From positions 1,054,001 to 1,118,000 of the forward strand of contig NC_014306.1 in NCBI RefSeq assembly GCF_000196615.1: DNA of 64,000 bases. The letters run 5' to 3'. Positions 1 to 9,788 of the stretch are shown here, one piece after another. How positions within the stretch are numbered: the first letter of the stretch is position 1; the number at the start of each line of letters is the position of its first letter. Source of the stretch: Erwinia billingiae Eb661. Its GTDB lineage: Bacteria > Pseudomonadota > Gammaproteobacteria > Enterobacterales > Enterobacteriaceae. A program made the translations under genes and the position numbers. Under the pieces are notes generated by a model. It was given only the letters and a program-made list of their open reading frames with translations, made no database searches and was not told where the DNA came from.

Positions 1-424
1 CGCCAACGTCGCCGTCAGGCTGGCCTATCTGGAAGCGCCGCGCCTGCGGGCCGTGGCCTGCCTGGGGCCGGTGGTGCACAGCCTGCTGTGCGATCAGGCG
101 AAGCAGGACAGCGTTCCCGAGATGTATATGGACGTGCTGGCCAGCCGGTTGGGCATGGCCACCGCGTCTGACTCTGCGCTGCGCGTTGAGCTTAATCGCT
201 ATTCGCTGAAGATGCAGGGCTTGCTGGGACGTCGATGCCCAACGCCGATGCTGTCCGGCTACTGGCCAAACGACCCGTTCAGCCCGGAAGAGGAGTCCCG
301 GCTTATCGTCAACTCGTCCGCTGACGGGAAGTTGATGCCGATCCCGCTCTCGCCTGCAATGCTCAACTTTGATAAAGCATTACGTGATATTGTCGACTGG
401 TTAGCGAAACGGCTGACGCGATGA
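1..424 (+). CDS. frsA: FrsA, fermentation-respiration switch protein (3' part)
   Basis: This is the C-terminal part of FrsA, an alpha/beta-hydrolase-fold cytosolic protein that in E. coli binds dephosphorylated EIIA-Glc and influences fermentation versus respiration. The open frame runs from base 2 with no start in the window, and the stop is the TGA at 422-424. The translated tail ([48 protein letters not shown]) closely resembles the E. coli FrsA C-terminus as I remember it. The neighbour crl 110 bp downstream is the expected enterobacterial partner. About two thirds of the protein lies to the left of the window. Confidence 0.93.
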   Translation, partial: ANVAVRLAYLEAPRLRAVACLGPVVHSLLCDQAKQDSVPEMYMDVLASRLGMATASDSALRVELNRYSLKMQGLLGRRCPTPMLSGYWPNDPFSPEEESRLIVNSSADGKLMPIPLSPAMLNFDKALRDIVDWLAKRLTR

Positions 425-534
425 GTTGCTAAAATTCAATCCTTTGCTATAACCTTTAAGCCTTAAACCGCTGTGTTGCCGCGTTTAAGCGCCATAGAGG
501 ATTAATTAACAGGCTCAACGATGGAGGTTTACTG

Positions 535-936
535 ATGACGTTACCGAGTGGGCATCCCAAAAGCCGCTTAATGAAGCGCTTTGGATCGCTGGGGCCTTAT
601 ATTCGCGAAGCGAAATGTGAAGACGACCGTTTTTTCTTTGACTGTCTGGCGGTCTGCGTCAATGTGAAACCCTCACCTGAGCTGCGTGAGTTCTGGGGCT
701 GGTGGATGGAGCTGGAAGCGCAAAGCGATCACTTCACCTACGAGTACCACTTCGGTCTGTTCGATAAAGAAGGCAACTGGAAGCCGTCGACCGTGAAAGG
801 GAAAGAGAATAACGAACGGCTGGAAGAGACCTTACGCAACTTCCACGTGCGGCTGAAAGCGCTGCTGGAAGAGATGGAGCTGGGGCTGAAACCCGCTGCA
901 GACTTTGCGGATGCGCCGGTCAAACTGACCGCCTGA
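535..936 (+). CDS. crl: Crl, sigma-S activator protein
   Basis: Crl is a small cytosolic protein that binds sigma-S (RpoS) and promotes formation of sigma-S RNA polymerase, affecting curli and stationary-phase genes. The 133 residues match the family length. Typical Crl stretches are visible: [14 protein letters not shown] near the start and [21 protein letters not shown] around residues 36-56, with the WGWWMELE aromatic patch after it. A strong ribosome binding site GGAGG (523-527) precedes the ATG. It lies between frsA and phoE exactly as in E. coli and ends at a palindromic terminator. The acidic-aromatic tail after residue 110 is less conserved. Confidence 0.96.
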   Translation: MTLPSGHPKSRLMKRFGSLGPYIREAKCEDDRFFFDCLAVCVNVKPSPELREFWGWWMELEAQSDHFTYEYHFGLFDKEGNWKPSTVKGKENNERLEETLRNFHVRLKALLEEMELGLKPAADFADAPVKLTA

Positions 937-962
937 TCCCGGCGTAAGTCATAACCTGAGCA

Positions 963-995
963 TTAAAAAAGGCTGGCAATTGCCAGCCTTTGTTT
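963..995. terminator. Bidirectional rho-independent terminator between crl and phoE
   Basis: Six A residues precede a perfect inverted repeat, GGCTGGCAA/TTGCCAGCC (971-988), which is followed by TTTGTTTT. It can terminate crl on the plus strand and phoE on the minus strand, as expected for convergent genes. Confidence 0.85.
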
Positions 996-1058
996 TAGAC
1001 ACATAACGAGGGTGGAACAACCGTAGCAGTGGCGTGTTACGGGGAATAAAAAAACGGA

Positions 1059-2174
1059 TTAGAACTGGTACGTCAGGCCAACAGCAACCACGTCGTCGTT
1101 GTTCAGACCAAGTTTGTTGTCGTCGTCCAGCTGGTTGATTTTGTAATCAACGTAGGTGTTCATGTTCTTGTTAAAGTAGTACGTCGCGCCCACGTCGATG
1201 TATTTCACCAGGTCAACATCACCCAGTCCTTCGATGTCTTTGCCTTTGGTCTGCACGTAGCCCACGGATGGACGCAGGCCGTTATCGAACTGGTACTGTG
1301 CCACCAATTCAATGTTCTGTGCTTTGTTGGCTGCACCCGCGACCGCGGTGGTGGCACCGTTGATCACGGCCGTGCCGCTGATTGGCGTCATGTTGCGGGT
1401 TTCGGTGTAGATGGCGGCCAGGTAAACGCTGTTCGCATCATATTTCAGACCGGTGCCCCAGGAATCGGCTTTGTCGCCCTGGCCCCAGACACGCGCTTGC
1501 TGTGCGTTGGTGCGGTCTGAAGAGGTATAAGCACCGCTCAGGCTCACGCCGCTGTCGCCCAGCGCATATACCGCCGACAGACCGTAGCCGTCGCCATTCT
1601 GCTTGCTGACGTCAGTACGCGAGTTAGAAGAACCCGCATCGTTCTTGCCCTGATACTGTAAGGCGAACTTCAGGCCATCAACCAGACCGAAGAAGTTTGA
1701 GTTGCGGTAGGTCGCCACGCCGGTGGTACGCTGGGTCATATAGTTATCACCACGCGCCGTACCGTCACCGCCGAATTCCGGGAACATATCCGTCCAGGCT
1801 TCCACGTCATACAGCACGCCGTAGTTACGGCCATAATCGATTGAGCCGTAGTCGCCAAATTTCAGACCGGCAAAGCCCAGACGGGTTTTGTTACCGGTAT
1901 TGGCATCGCTCCCTTCAGAGTTGTTGGTGTTGAACTGATATTCCCACTGGCCGTAACCGCTCATCAGATCGTTGATTTGGGTCTGACCTTTGAAGCCCAT
2001 ACGCATGTAGGACTTATCGCCGTTGCTGCCGTCGTTGTCGCTGAAATAGTGCAGGCCTTTAATTTTACCGTACAGATCCAGCTTGTTGCCGTCTTTATTA
2101 TAGATTTCTGCGGCTTGTGCAGCGGTGGACAGAGCCAGTGCGGCGGTTAAGATTGCCAGTGCGCTTTTCTTCAT
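1059..2174 (-). CDS. phoE: Outer-membrane general porin, PhoE/OmpC family
   Basis: This encodes a trimeric 16-strand beta-barrel porin of the outer membrane, 371 residues as a precursor. I choose the ATG at 2174, giving MKKSALAIL and a Sec signal peptide ending AAQA before mature [16 protein letters not shown]. An in-frame start 11 codons upstream would spoil the signal peptide. The loop-3 constriction motif PEFGGD and the terminal aromatic residue (TYQF) are present. Synteny (crl-phoE-proBA) makes it the PhoE orthologue by position. I could not find a convincing Pho box upstream, so phosphate control is not shown, and an OmpC-like function remains possible. It ends at the shared terminator with crl. 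Confidence 0.88.
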   Translation of the reverse strand: MKKSALAILTAALALSTAAQAAEIYNKDGNKLDLYGKIKGLHYFSDNDGSNGDKSYMRMGFKGQTQINDLMSGYGQWEYQFNTNNSEGSDANTGNKTRLGFAGLKFGDYGSIDYGRNYGVLYDVEAWTDMFPEFGGDGTARGDNYMTQRTTGVATYRNSNFFGLVDGLKFALQYQGKNDAGSSNSRTDVSKQNGDGYGLSAVYALGDSGVSLSGAYTSSDRTNAQQARVWGQGDKADSWGTGLKYDANSVYLAAIYTETRNMTPISGTAVINGATTAVAGAANKAQNIELVAQYQFDNGLRPSVGYVQTKGKDIEGLGDVDLVKYIDVGATYYFNKNMNTYVDYKINQLDDDNKLGLNNDDVVAVGLTYQF

Positions 2175-2419
2175 TTTGCTATCAATCCCGAATGAGTAAG
2201 TTTTCAAGTGGCCTTAAGACTTCTCTGAAGGCAGGAACGTTTTACCTTGAGGAGATGAAAGTTTTATTACATTTCGACTCATTTCTTGTTATTTGCGAAC
2301 TTTTGAACTAGCTGATTGTCACGCTAAATTCCGCCTTTTCTCCCGCCGCCTGTTGGCTTCCAGCACCACACCTGTTAAAAAGTCAGTTCACGCTTTTTTT
2401 TACGTAACGGCAGGAAATA

Positions 2420-3523
2420 ATGAGCAGCAGCCAGACCCTGGTAGTGAAACTGGGGACCAGCGTATTAACCGGCGGATCGCGTCGGCTGAACCGGGCACAT
2501 ATCGTCGAATTGGTGCGCCAGTGCGCGCAGCAACATGCGGCAGGCCATCGGATTGTGATTGTCACCTCGGGCGCCATGGCGGCCGGACGTGAGCACCTTG
2601 GCTACCCGGAACTGCCGCCGACCATCGCCTCAAAGCAGCTGCTCGCTGCGGTGGGGCAGAGCCGGTTAATTCAACTGTGGGAGCAGCTGTTCTCGATTTA
2701 CGGTATCCATATCGGCCAGATGTTATTAACCCGCGCGGATCTGGAAGATCGTGAACGTTTCCTGAACGCCCGTGACACCCTGCGCGCGTTGCTGGATAAC
2801 CATATCGTGCCGGTGATTAATGAAAACGACGCGGTGGCCACCGCTGAAATCAAAGTCGGCGATAACGATAATCTGTCGGCGCTGGCGGCGATCCTGGCTG
2901 GCGCAGATAAGCTGCTGCTGCTGACCGATCAGCCGGGTTTGTTCACCGCCGATCCGCGCAATAATCCCGAAGCTGAACTGATTGGCGATGTGCATCTGAT
3001 CGACGATGCGCTGCGGGCATTAGCCGGCGACAGCGTTTCCGGGCTGGGCACTGGCGGCATGGCGACCAAGCTGCAGGCGGCCGACGTGGCCTGCCGCGCG
3101 GGCATCGACACCATTATTGCGGCCGGCAATCGCGCTGGCGTGATTGCTGACGTGATCGACAGCAAGCCGGTCGGCACGCGTTTTCATGCGCTGGAAACCC
3201 CGCTGGAAAACCGTAAACGCTGGATCTTCGGTGCGCCGCCAGCCGGTGAAATTACCGTTGATGACGGTGCGCTTTCCGCCATTCTGGAACGCGGCAGCTC
3301 GCTGTTGCCGAAAGGCATTCGCGAGGTCAGCGGCAACTTCTCGCGTGGCGAAGTGATCCGCATTCGCAGCCTGCAAGGGCGCGATGTGGCGCACGGCGTC
3401 TGCCGTTACAACAGCGATGCGATGCGGATGATTGCCGGGCACCATTCCCAGCAGATCAGCGACATTCTCGGTTATGAATATGGTCCGGTTGCCGTTCACC
3501 GCGACGATATGATCGTCAGTTAA
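2420..3523 (+). CDS. proB: Glutamate 5-kinase ProB
   Basis: ProB phosphorylates L-glutamate to gamma-glutamyl phosphate, the first and proline-inhibited step of proline synthesis in the cytosol. The 367 residues equal the E. coli length. The N-terminal amino-acid kinase domain (about 5-255) shows [30 protein letters not shown] and the [12 protein letters not shown] loop. A C-terminal PUA domain follows (about 275-360). AGGA at 2412-2415 sets the ATG at 2420. proA follows after 10 bp, so the two form the classic operon. The family is highly conserved and nothing is unusual. Confidence 0.98.
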   Translation: MSSSQTLVVKLGTSVLTGGSRRLNRAHIVELVRQCAQQHAAGHRIVIVTSGAMAAGREHLGYPELPPTIASKQLLAAVGQSRLIQLWEQLFSIYGIHIGQMLLTRADLEDRERFLNARDTLRALLDNHIVPVINENDAVATAEIKVGDNDNLSALAAILAGADKLLLLTDQPGLFTADPRNNPEAELIGDVHLIDDALRALAGDSVSGLGTGGMATKLQAADVACRAGIDTIIAAGNRAGVIADVIDSKPVGTRFHALETPLENRKRWIFGAPPAGEITVDDGALSAILERGSSLLPKGIREVSGNFSRGEVIRIRSLQGRDVAHGVCRYNSDAMRMIAGHHSQQISDILGYEYGPVAVHRDDMIVS

Positions 3524-3533
3524 GGAGTAAGAC

Positions 3534-4787
3534 ATGCTTGAAGAAATGGGCAAAGCCTCGAAAGCCGCGTCTTACCAGCTGTCGGTGCTGTCCACCGTGC
3601 AGAAAAATCAGGTCTTGATGACCATTGCCGACCGCCTTGAAGCGCAAAGCGCGGAGATCCTCGCGGCTAACGAACTGGATCTGGCCGATGCGCGGCAGAA
3701 CGGCATGAGTGCCGCGCTGATGGATCGCCTGATGCTCAATCCGGCGAGGCTGAAAGGCATTGCCGATGATGTGCGTCAGGTCTGCCGTCTGGCAGATCCG
3801 GTGGGCGTGGTGATCGACGGTGGCGTGCTGGATAACGGTCTGCGCATTGAACGCCGTCGCGTGCCGCTGGGTGTGGTGGGGGTGATTTATGAAGCCCGCC
3901 CGAACGTCACGGTAGACGTCGCCAGCCTGTGCCTGAAAACCGGCAACGCGGTGATCCTGCGCGGCGGCAAGGAAACCTACCGCACCAACGGCGCAACCGT
4001 GCGGGTTATCCAGGGCGCGTTAAAAGAACACGGCCTGCCTGCGGGTGCGGTGCAGGCGATTGAAAGCCCGGATCGTGAGCTGGTCAATCAGCTGCTGAAA
4101 CTGGATCGCTATGTCGACATGCTGATCCCTCGCGGTGGCGCCGGTCTGCACAAGCTGTGCCGCGAACAGTCGACCATTCCGGTGATCACCGGCGGCATTG
4201 GCGTTTGCCATATCTTTGTCGACCAGCAGAGCGAGCTGGAAGCGGCCATGAAGGTGATTATCAACGCCAAGAAACAGCGTCCCAGCGCCTGTAACTCGGT
4301 GGAAACGCTGCTGGTGCATGCGGCTATCGCCGAGAGCTTCCTGCCTGAACTGAGCCGCAGCATGGCGGAAGAGGGCATCACGCTGCATGCCGATCCGCGT
4401 TCGCTGCCGCTGCTGCAACAAGGCCCGGCTGAAGTCAGTGCGGTCACCGAAGCGCAGTACCGTGACGAGTGGTTAGCGTTGGATTTGAACGTTAAGCTGG
4501 TGGACGATCTTGACCAGGCCATCGCCCATATCCGTGAATATGGCACTCAGCATTCCGACGCGATCCTGACCCGCAGCATTCACAATGCCGATCGCTTTGT
4601 GAATGAAGTCGATTCCTCGGCGGTGTATGTCAATGCCAGCACGCGCTTCACCGATGGCGGTCAGTTTGGTCTGGGCGCTGAAGTCGCCGTCAGCACGCAG
4701 AAGCTGCATGCCCGTGGCCCGATGGGCCTTGAAGCGCTGACCACCTATAAGTGGGTGGCCTTCGGCAATGACACGGTGCGCGCGTAA
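3534..4787 (+). CDS. proA: Gamma-glutamyl phosphate reductase ProA
   Basis: ProA reduces gamma-glutamyl phosphate with NADPH to glutamate-5-semialdehyde, the second step of proline synthesis. It has the full length of 417 residues and belongs to the aldehyde dehydrogenase superfamily. The catalytic cysteine is Cys253 in the [12 protein letters not shown] motif, and the conserved tail [18 protein letters not shown] is present. AAGGAG overlapping the proB stop region gives its ribosome binding site, so translation is probably coupled to proB. In E. coli a threonine tRNA gene (thrW) follows proA. None can be seen here. Confidence 0.98.
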   Translation: MLEEMGKASKAASYQLSVLSTVQKNQVLMTIADRLEAQSAEILAANELDLADARQNGMSAALMDRLMLNPARLKGIADDVRQVCRLADPVGVVIDGGVLDNGLRIERRRVPLGVVGVIYEARPNVTVDVASLCLKTGNAVILRGGKETYRTNGATVRVIQGALKEHGLPAGAVQAIESPDRELVNQLLKLDRYVDMLIPRGGAGLHKLCREQSTIPVITGGIGVCHIFVDQQSELEAAMKVIINAKKQRPSACNSVETLLVHAAIAESFLPELSRSMAEEGITLHADPRSLPLLQQGPAEVSAVTEAQYRDEWLALDLNVKLVDDLDQAIAHIREYGTQHSDAILTRSIHNADRFVNEVDSSAVYVNASTRFTDGGQFGLGAEVAVSTQKLHARGPMGLEALTTYKWVAFGNDTVRA

Positions 4788-4908
4788 GCAAAAGTCCGAC
4801 GTTGAAGCCTGAATTTATCGGGCAAGCAGAGCCACAGGGAAGGGGCTCTGGTCGTATCCAGGGAGAAGTTGTCGCCTGTTGCTGCTCAACATCGTAAGGA
4901 CATTCTGC

Positions 4909-5538
4909 ATGGTTACCCTGTCGCAAATTCTTCCCTTCGCTGCCATCGCGCTCGGTCTGGTGCTGACGCCTGGTCCAAATATGATTTACCTGATTTCCCG
5001 TTCGCTCTGTCAGGGACGAAAAGCGGGATATATATCGCTGACCGGCGTGGCGCTGGGTTTTATGTTTTATATGGTCTGTGCCGCGCTGGGGATTACCGCG
5101 CTGATTATGGCCGTGCCGCTGGCCTACGATGCGCTGCGCATCGCCGGTGCAGCGTATCTGCTGTACATGGCATGGCAGGCTGTCTTCGGCGGCAAATCGC
5201 CGTTCCAGGTCCGCGATTTGCCGCCCGATAGTTCGCGTAAGCTGTTCACCATGGGGCTGCTGACCAACCTGCTTAACCCTAAAACCGCGGTGATTTATCT
5301 GACTCTGCTGCCGCAGTTTATCCGGCCTGAACAGGGGCACGTGCTGGCCCAGTCTCTGACCTTAGGCATCACGCAGATCGTCACCAGTATGCTGGTCAAT
5401 GGCCTGATTATTTTCGCCGCAGGCACTATCGCTAACTTCCTTGCTCAGCGCCCAACCTGGCAAAAAATCCAGCGCTGGCTGATGGGCATGGTGCTGACCG
5501 GACTGGCCCTGCGCATGGTGATGGATGGCAGAAAATAG
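4909..5538 (+). CDS. LysE/RhtB-family amino-acid exporter
   Basis: This is a 209-residue inner-membrane protein of the LysE/RhtB superfamily, which exports amino acids such as lysine, homoserine, threonine or leucine. The family signature LTPGPNMIYLISRSL lies near residues 18-32, and TNLLNPKTAVIYL lies in the middle. Five to six hydrophobic segments are visible. I take the ATG at 4909, preceded by TAAGGA eight bases upstream, rather than a TTG 30 bp earlier. It is transcribed toward a convergent MarR gene. The substrate cannot be told from sequence. Confidence 0.88.
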   Translation: MVTLSQILPFAAIALGLVLTPGPNMIYLISRSLCQGRKAGYISLTGVALGFMFYMVCAALGITALIMAVPLAYDALRIAGAAYLLYMAWQAVFGGKSPFQVRDLPPDSSRKLFTMGLLTNLLNPKTAVIYLTLLPQFIRPEQGHVLAQSLTLGITQIVTSMLVNGLIIFAAGTIANFLAQRPTWQKIQRWLMGMVLTGLALRMVMDGRK

Positions 5539-5545
5539 CGTCGCG

Positions 5546-5568
5546 GCCGATCGAACTCATCGATCGGC
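5546..5568. terminator. Hairpin between convergent lysE-type and marR-type genes
   Basis: An inverted repeat, CCGATCGA / TCGATCGG with a 5-nt loop, lies directly between the two convergent stops. There is no clear U-tract on either strand, so it is only a possible terminator. Confidence 0.35.
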
Positions 5569-5574
5569 GCTACG

Positions 5575-6078
5575 TTAAATCCTCGACGCACTCTCTTCTT
5601 CCGCCAGCATCTGGCGCAGCACATCCTGCAACGCGATCTGCTGGGGCTGACTGAGCCCTTTCAGCATCCTGTCCTGAGTTTGCGTATGCACTACCAGCGC
5701 CTGCTCAATCAGCGTTAATCCCTTTGGCGTTAAGCCCACCATCATGCTGCGCTTGTCGGCCGGGTCCGGGATCCGCGCAATCAGCCCACTGGCTTCCAGC
5801 CGACTTAACCGGTTAGTCATCGCCCCGGACGTCACCAGCAGCGAAGTGAAAAGCTGAGTGGGCGTCAGGCGGAAGGGTTCTCCGGCACGGCGCAGCGTGG
5901 CCAGCACATCAAACTCACCTTCACGAAAGCCAAACGGCGCCAGTGCGCTGGCACGAGCTTTACCCAGCTGCTTCATAATCCTCAACATTCTGCCGAACAC
6001 CGCCATCGACGACGCATCCAGATCCGGCATGGCGTCAGCCCATTGAGCGATAACGAAATCAACATGATCTGGCATCAT
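5575..6078 (-). CDS. MarR-family transcriptional regulator
   Basis: This is a 167-residue dimeric winged-helix regulator of the MarR family. The core reads GFREGEFDVLATLRRAGEP, then TPTQLFTSLLVTSGAMTNRLSRLEASGLI (recognition helix about residues 75-95), then the wing DPADKRSMMVGLT. I choose the ATG pair at 6078/6075, because AAGGGA precedes it and the upstream GTG has no such site. The gene is divergent from an MFS exporter gene, with a 24-bp perfect palindrome between them. The simplest model is repression of both genes, released by a small ligand that the MFS protein exports. The ligand is unknown. Confidence 0.88.
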   Translation of the reverse strand: MMPDHVDFVIAQWADAMPDLDASSMAVFGRMLRIMKQLGKARASALAPFGFREGEFDVLATLRRAGEPFRLTPTQLFTSLLVTSGAMTNRLSRLEASGLIARIPDPADKRSMMVGLTPKGLTLIEQALVVHTQTQDRMLKGLSQPQQIALQDVLRQMLAEEESASRI

Positions 6079-6139
6079 TTCCCTTAATTCTTTGTGGTTA
6101 ACATGTTCATTAGTGCGCACCGACTATCGGCAAGGCGAA

Positions 6140-6163
6140 ATTTATCTTAACGTTAAGATAAAT
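6140..6163. promoter_or_regulatory. 24-bp perfect palindrome, probable MarR operator
   Basis: The core is TATCTTAAC/GTTAAGATA (6143-6160), and every base from 6140 to 6163 is self-complementary. It sits between the divergent marR-type start (6078) and the MFS start (6221). AT-rich palindromes of about 18-24 bp with ATCTT/AAGAT arms are typical MarR-family operators. Its position suggests control of both promoters. Confidence 0.75.
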
Positions 6164-6220
6164 CAGTTCACACTGCCAGCACACTTCTGCTGCGCAACAC
6201 CTTATCCGAAGGAGTCGGTT

Positions 6221-7366
6221 ATGAAATCTGCATTCTCAGCCATTACGCTGTTTGCCCTGCTTGTGCTGTTGGTCGGCCTTAATCTGCGGCCACTGATGGC
6301 TGCTGTCGGGCCGCTTTTGCCCCTGTTACAACGCCAGGAGCAGCTGACGGGCACCACTATCAGCCTGTTAACGACCCTGCCGGTGCTGATGATGGGTGTT
6401 ATCGCGCTGGCCAGCGGCACGGTGTTACGCCGAATCGGTTACGCGCGGGGCATCGCAGCCGGCTTAGGCATTATTACATTTGCCTGCGTGTTCAGAGGGT
6501 TTTATACGTCCGGCGGGGTGTTAATGGCAACTGCGCTGGCGGGCGGAATGGGCATTGGCCTGGTGCAGGCGGCGATGCCTGCCCTGATCAAGCGGCGCAG
6601 CGCCCGGCATACCGGGACGCTGATGGCGCTGTTTTCAACCGGGATTATGGGCGGCGCGGCGCTGGCGGCGGCAACAGCAGAACCGCTGTCGGTCTCGTTG
6701 GGGCTGAATTATGCCCTCGGCCTGGCGGCGTTGCCGGCAGCGCTGGCCTTTATCATCTGGTTCGCCGCCGAAAAGAATCAGCCGCAGGCGGCGACTCAAC
6801 CGGTTCAGTCAACGTATTCGACCTCGCGCGCCTGGCTGCTGCTGGCTTTTTTTGGCATCGGGACCGGCGCTTACACGCTGGTGCTGGTCTGGCTGCCGCC
6901 GTTTTATATTGAGCACGGCTGGAGCGCACGTAACAGCGGCTTTCTGCTCGCCGCGCTGACCTTAACCGAAGTGGTTTCCGGTTTTATCGTTTCGGCGGTG
7001 ATCCACCGTTTCACCGACAGACGCGCGCCTTTACTGCTGGTGTTGCTGATGATTTTGGCCGGGCTGCTCTGTCTGGTGTTCTTCGGAGGAAAGGCCGCGA
7101 TCCTGTCGACGTTGCTGCTGGGGCTGGGAATTGGCGCACTGTTTCCTCTTTCGCTGATCGTGACCTTTGACCACGCCAAAACGCCGGAAGAAGCAGGTAA
7201 ACTCCTCTCTTTTGTTCAGGGCGGAGGCTATATCATCGCAGCAACCATGCCATTGATCGCCGGCATGGTGCTGGACAGCACGGCGTCACTGAATACGGCA
7301 TGGATGTTGATGAGCGGCGGAATTGTGTTGCTGATGATCCTTTCCCGCCGTTTTCGGCCAGCGTGA
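6221..7366 (+). CDS. MFS exporter, CynX/NimT-like
   Basis: This is a 381-residue, 12-helix major facilitator of the inner membrane. NLRPLMAAVGPLLP in the first helix and the layout RIGYARGIAAGLG / LVQAAMPALIKRR are typical of the CynX group, which includes the E. coli nitroimidazole exporter NimT (YeaN). I choose the ATG at 6221, preceded by AAGGAG. An upstream in-frame GTG would add 43 non-membrane residues that run through the palindrome. Divergence from a MarR regulator fits a drug- or metabolite-inducible export pair. The substrate is not deducible. Confidence 0.82.
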   Translation: MKSAFSAITLFALLVLLVGLNLRPLMAAVGPLLPLLQRQEQLTGTTISLLTTLPVLMMGVIALASGTVLRRIGYARGIAAGLGIITFACVFRGFYTSGGVLMATALAGGMGIGLVQAAMPALIKRRSARHTGTLMALFSTGIMGGAALAAATAEPLSVSLGLNYALGLAALPAALAFIIWFAAEKNQPQAATQPVQSTYSTSRAWLLLAFFGIGTGAYTLVLVWLPPFYIEHGWSARNSGFLLAALTLTEVVSGFIVSAVIHRFTDRRAPLLLVLLMILAGLLCLVFFGGKAAILSTLLLGLGIGALFPLSLIVTFDHAKTPEEAGKLLSFVQGGGYIIAATMPLIAGMVLDSTASLNTAWMLMSGGIVLLMILSRRFRPA

Positions 7367-7414
7367 CAGGCCGCGCCGTCGCAAGCCATGTTCGGCAGTT
7401 TCCCGGCAAAGACC

Positions 7415-8272
7415 TTATTTCTTACGAAATTCCCTTGGGCTGATTCCCATATGATTTCGAAACAGGCGGGAGAAATAAAGCGGATCGGTGTAGCCGACCG
7501 TTAACGCAATATGGGTGATGGCAAAACTGGTTTTGCTAAGCAACAGGCAGGCACGGGCAATACGCTGTTTCTCACGCCAGGCAAAGACAGTTTGGCCGGT
7601 CTCTTCTTTAAATAAGTGGGCCAGACGCGATGGGGAAAGGCAGGCGCGGCGGGACAGCTGTTCGATGGTGGTTTCTTCAGCCATATGTTCGTTCAGATAC
7701 TGGCAAAGTGCTTCAATGCGGGGATCGCACTTGTGGCGGTGCAAATTGGGCTGCGCGCGGAAGCACTCCAGAATCACCCGTTCAACGGCATTCATTGCCA
7801 GCGCTTCGGATAACGGTTCCTGACTGACGCTCAGCTGGATCACTTCCATAAATCGCGCCTGCATCTGACTGGTGTCTTCTGCGGCGGCAAAGGTCAGTCG
7901 GCCGATGCCATCGCGAACATTGTCCCACTGCAGCCAGTCAATCCAGTAGGTTCGCGGAATAAAATAGATCCACAAATGGTCCCAGCACTCGCTGTGTTCG
8001 CTGCGGCCATAATGATGCGGTACGCCAGCCGGAAAATGCAGCACGTCGCCCGGCTTGCAGATAAAACTGCCCTGAGACGTATGAATTTTCCCTTCACCTT
8101 TAAGGGTGATATTTAATACGTGGCCCTTCATGCCAGCAGCCCGGTTAATATAAAAGTCGAGCTTACTTCCGCGGGATATTGGGGTGAATCCTGCCACCAT
8201 CCATGCGGTGAAGGTAAAGCGCCTGTAGAGAGGTGAAAAATTCAGCATCTCGGTATCTTCACTATGCGCCAT
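7415..8272 (-). CDS. AraC-like transcriptional activator of the GH42 locus
   Basis: This 285-residue regulator resembles E. coli AraC over its whole length. The N-terminal cupin-like sugar-binding and dimerisation domain contains MKGHVLNITLKGEG, CKPGDVLHFPAGVPHHYGR and the tryptophan-rich WDHLWIYF. The C-terminal double helix-turn-helix has LSPSRLAHLFKEETGQ and GYTDPLYFSRLFRNHMGISPREF. The start at 8272 is supported by CAGGAAG. The gene follows the GH42-symporter operon on the same strand after 115 bp, so it probably has its own promoter. No araBAD genes are nearby, so I infer it responds to a galactoside or arabinose-bearing sugar handled by its neighbours. Confidence 0.85.
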   Translation of the reverse strand: MAHSEDTEMLNFSPLYRRFTFTAWMVAGFTPISRGSKLDFYINRAAGMKGHVLNITLKGEGKIHTSQGSFICKPGDVLHFPAGVPHHYGRSEHSECWDHLWIYFIPRTYWIDWLQWDNVRDGIGRLTFAAAEDTSQMQARFMEVIQLSVSQEPLSEALAMNAVERVILECFRAQPNLHRHKCDPRIEALCQYLNEHMAEETTIEQLSRRACLSPSRLAHLFKEETGQTVFAWREKQRIARACLLLSKTSFAITHIALTVGYTDPLYFSRLFRNHMGISPREFRKK

Positions 8273-8387
8273 CGCTGCGCTTCCTGCCGACAGAATAAAG
8301 AGTTGAGCAGCATAGCGCAGAGAATTAACCCTGCCGCGATGCGGCTCACATCTTCTCAACATTCAGAAAACCTGCGCTCAGCACAGG

Positions 8388-9788
8388 CTAATTTTGCAGT
8401 GAGGTGGCGGATAACCCGGAATCAACCGGCTGCGCAAACTTTCCTTCTGCCAGGTCTGCGGCAACCTGAGGATAAATAGCATCCAGCTTGTAGAAATAGA
8501 GCAGGACGATATTGGCTACCGCGAGGATCACCGGGAAGAATATAAACAGGAACTGGATCATCTGAATGGCGCTGGCGGGTTGCATGCCGCCTCCGCTGGT
8601 GAATCCGGCCAGGCTTAACAACCACCCGACGCTTGCCGTTCCTAACCCCATACCAACCGTCTGGCCCAGCGTGCCCGCGCTGAATAAAATCCCTTCAATA
8701 CGTAAGCCGGAGACCCATTCGCCGTAATCGATGGTGTCGGCAAGGAAGGCGAACATGGTGGCACCAATACCGCAGAAGCCAATGCTTCTGACCACCGTCG
8801 CCGCAATCACAAAGAAGGCATCCTGACGATCAAACAGCGGCAGAAGATAGCCAATACAGCAGACCAGTAATCCGCTCAGCGCCAGCTTACGTTTGCCCAG
8901 TCGTTTAATTAAAAAAGGAATCACCGTCAGCGTCAGTAATCCCGGCAAATATTGCGCCACGCTGACCCACGACATCATCGACAGGTCTTTCAGAATGTAT
9001 TTGGTGTAATAAACACTGACGGTGCTGAGCGCGGTCAGGCTGGTAAAGGTGATCATTAAATACATAAAGATCATCAGCCAGTATTTATTCGCCCGTATTG
9101 CCGGCAGCACTTTCTTAAGCTCAATATTTTCACGGTTATCTTGCCGTACCGGCTTAATACGTTCACGGGTGCCCAGTGCGGTAAGGGTAAGAAACAGCGC
9201 GGTGAAAAAGCCATAAATGGCGAAGATGGTCATCCACGCACCGCTGCTGTTACCAAACCACGCCACCAATGGCAGCGTAATGACGCCGACCGTCAGCGAT
9301 CCGCAGGTCGACAGGCCTTTGCGGAATACGCTTAATACGCCGCGTTCTACGGTATCGCGGGTAATCAACGCCAGCAACGAGCCATAAGCGATGTTATTGG
9401 CGGTAAAAAGAATGTTAGCCAGCAAATAGGTTACGCACACCCAGGTGACTTTAACCGCATAGCTGCTGTCCGGTACGCAGGCCAGCAGAAAGGTGGAAAG
9501 CCCGAACGGGATGGCGGTCCAGAGAACCCACGGCCGGGCTTTCCCCATCCGGGTTTGCGTCATATCGATACGCACACCCACCCAGATGCACAGCAGACCA
9601 TCCAGCACCCTGGCAAGGAACATTAACGAGCCCACCAGTAATGCTGACACGCCCACCACGTCGGTATAGTAATAGGCGAGAAAGGTCACCATCGTGGTGT
9701 AGGTGAGGTTAGTGCCGTAATCGCCAAGGCCAAAAGAAAGACGCTCTTTCAGCCCAATCGGCTGGGTTGCCACGCCATCACTCTTCAT
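8388..9788 (-). CDS. GPH-family sugar:cation symporter
   Basis: This is a 466-residue inner-membrane transporter of the glycoside-pentoside-hexuronide (MelB-like) family. The early motif LSFGLGDYGTNLTY and RVLDGLLCIWVGVRID are family hallmarks, and about 12 hydrophobic helices are present. The ATG at 9788 overlaps the stop of the upstream GH42 gene in an ATGA arrangement, so the two are translationally coupled. It probably imports the galactoside or galacto-oligosaccharide cleaved by the neighbouring beta-galactosidase. The coupling ion is not determinable. Confidence 0.87.
   Translation of the reverse strand: MKSDGVATQPIGLKERLSFGLGDYGTNLTYTTMVTFLAYYYTDVVGVSALLVGSLMFLARVLDGLLCIWVGVRIDMTQTRMGKARPWVLWTAIPFGLSTFLLACVPDSSYAVKVTWVCVTYLLANILFTANNIAYGSLLALITRDTVERGVLSVFRKGLSTCGSLTVGVITLPLVAWFGNSSGAWMTIFAIYGFFTALFLTLTALGTRERIKPVRQDNRENIELKKVLPAIRANKYWLMIFMYLMITFTSLTALSTVSVYYTKYILKDLSMMSWVSVAQYLPGLLTLTVIPFLIKRLGKRKLALSGLLVCCIGYLLPLFDRQDAFFVIAATVVRSIGFCGIGATMFAFLADTIDYGEWVSGLRIEGILFSAGTLGQTVGMGLGTASVGWLLSLAGFTSGGGMQPASAIQMIQFLFIFFPVILAVANIVLLYFYKLDAIYPQVAADLAEGKFAQPVDSGLSATSLQN

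Noticed and set aside
1382..1933. Plus-strand frames of 75-78 codons opposite phoE
   Set aside because: They are antisense shadows of the porin, rich in arginine and cysteine as expected from reverse-complement GC-biased codons.
2175..2419. Pho box in front of phoE
   Set aside because: Only a loose GTGACAAT-like word is seen, with no 11-bp repeat of CTGTNA units, so phosphate control is not claimed.
4788..4908. thrW or another tRNA gene after proA, as in E. coli
   Set aside because: No cloverleaf, no GTTCGA T-loop and no CCA end in this stretch.
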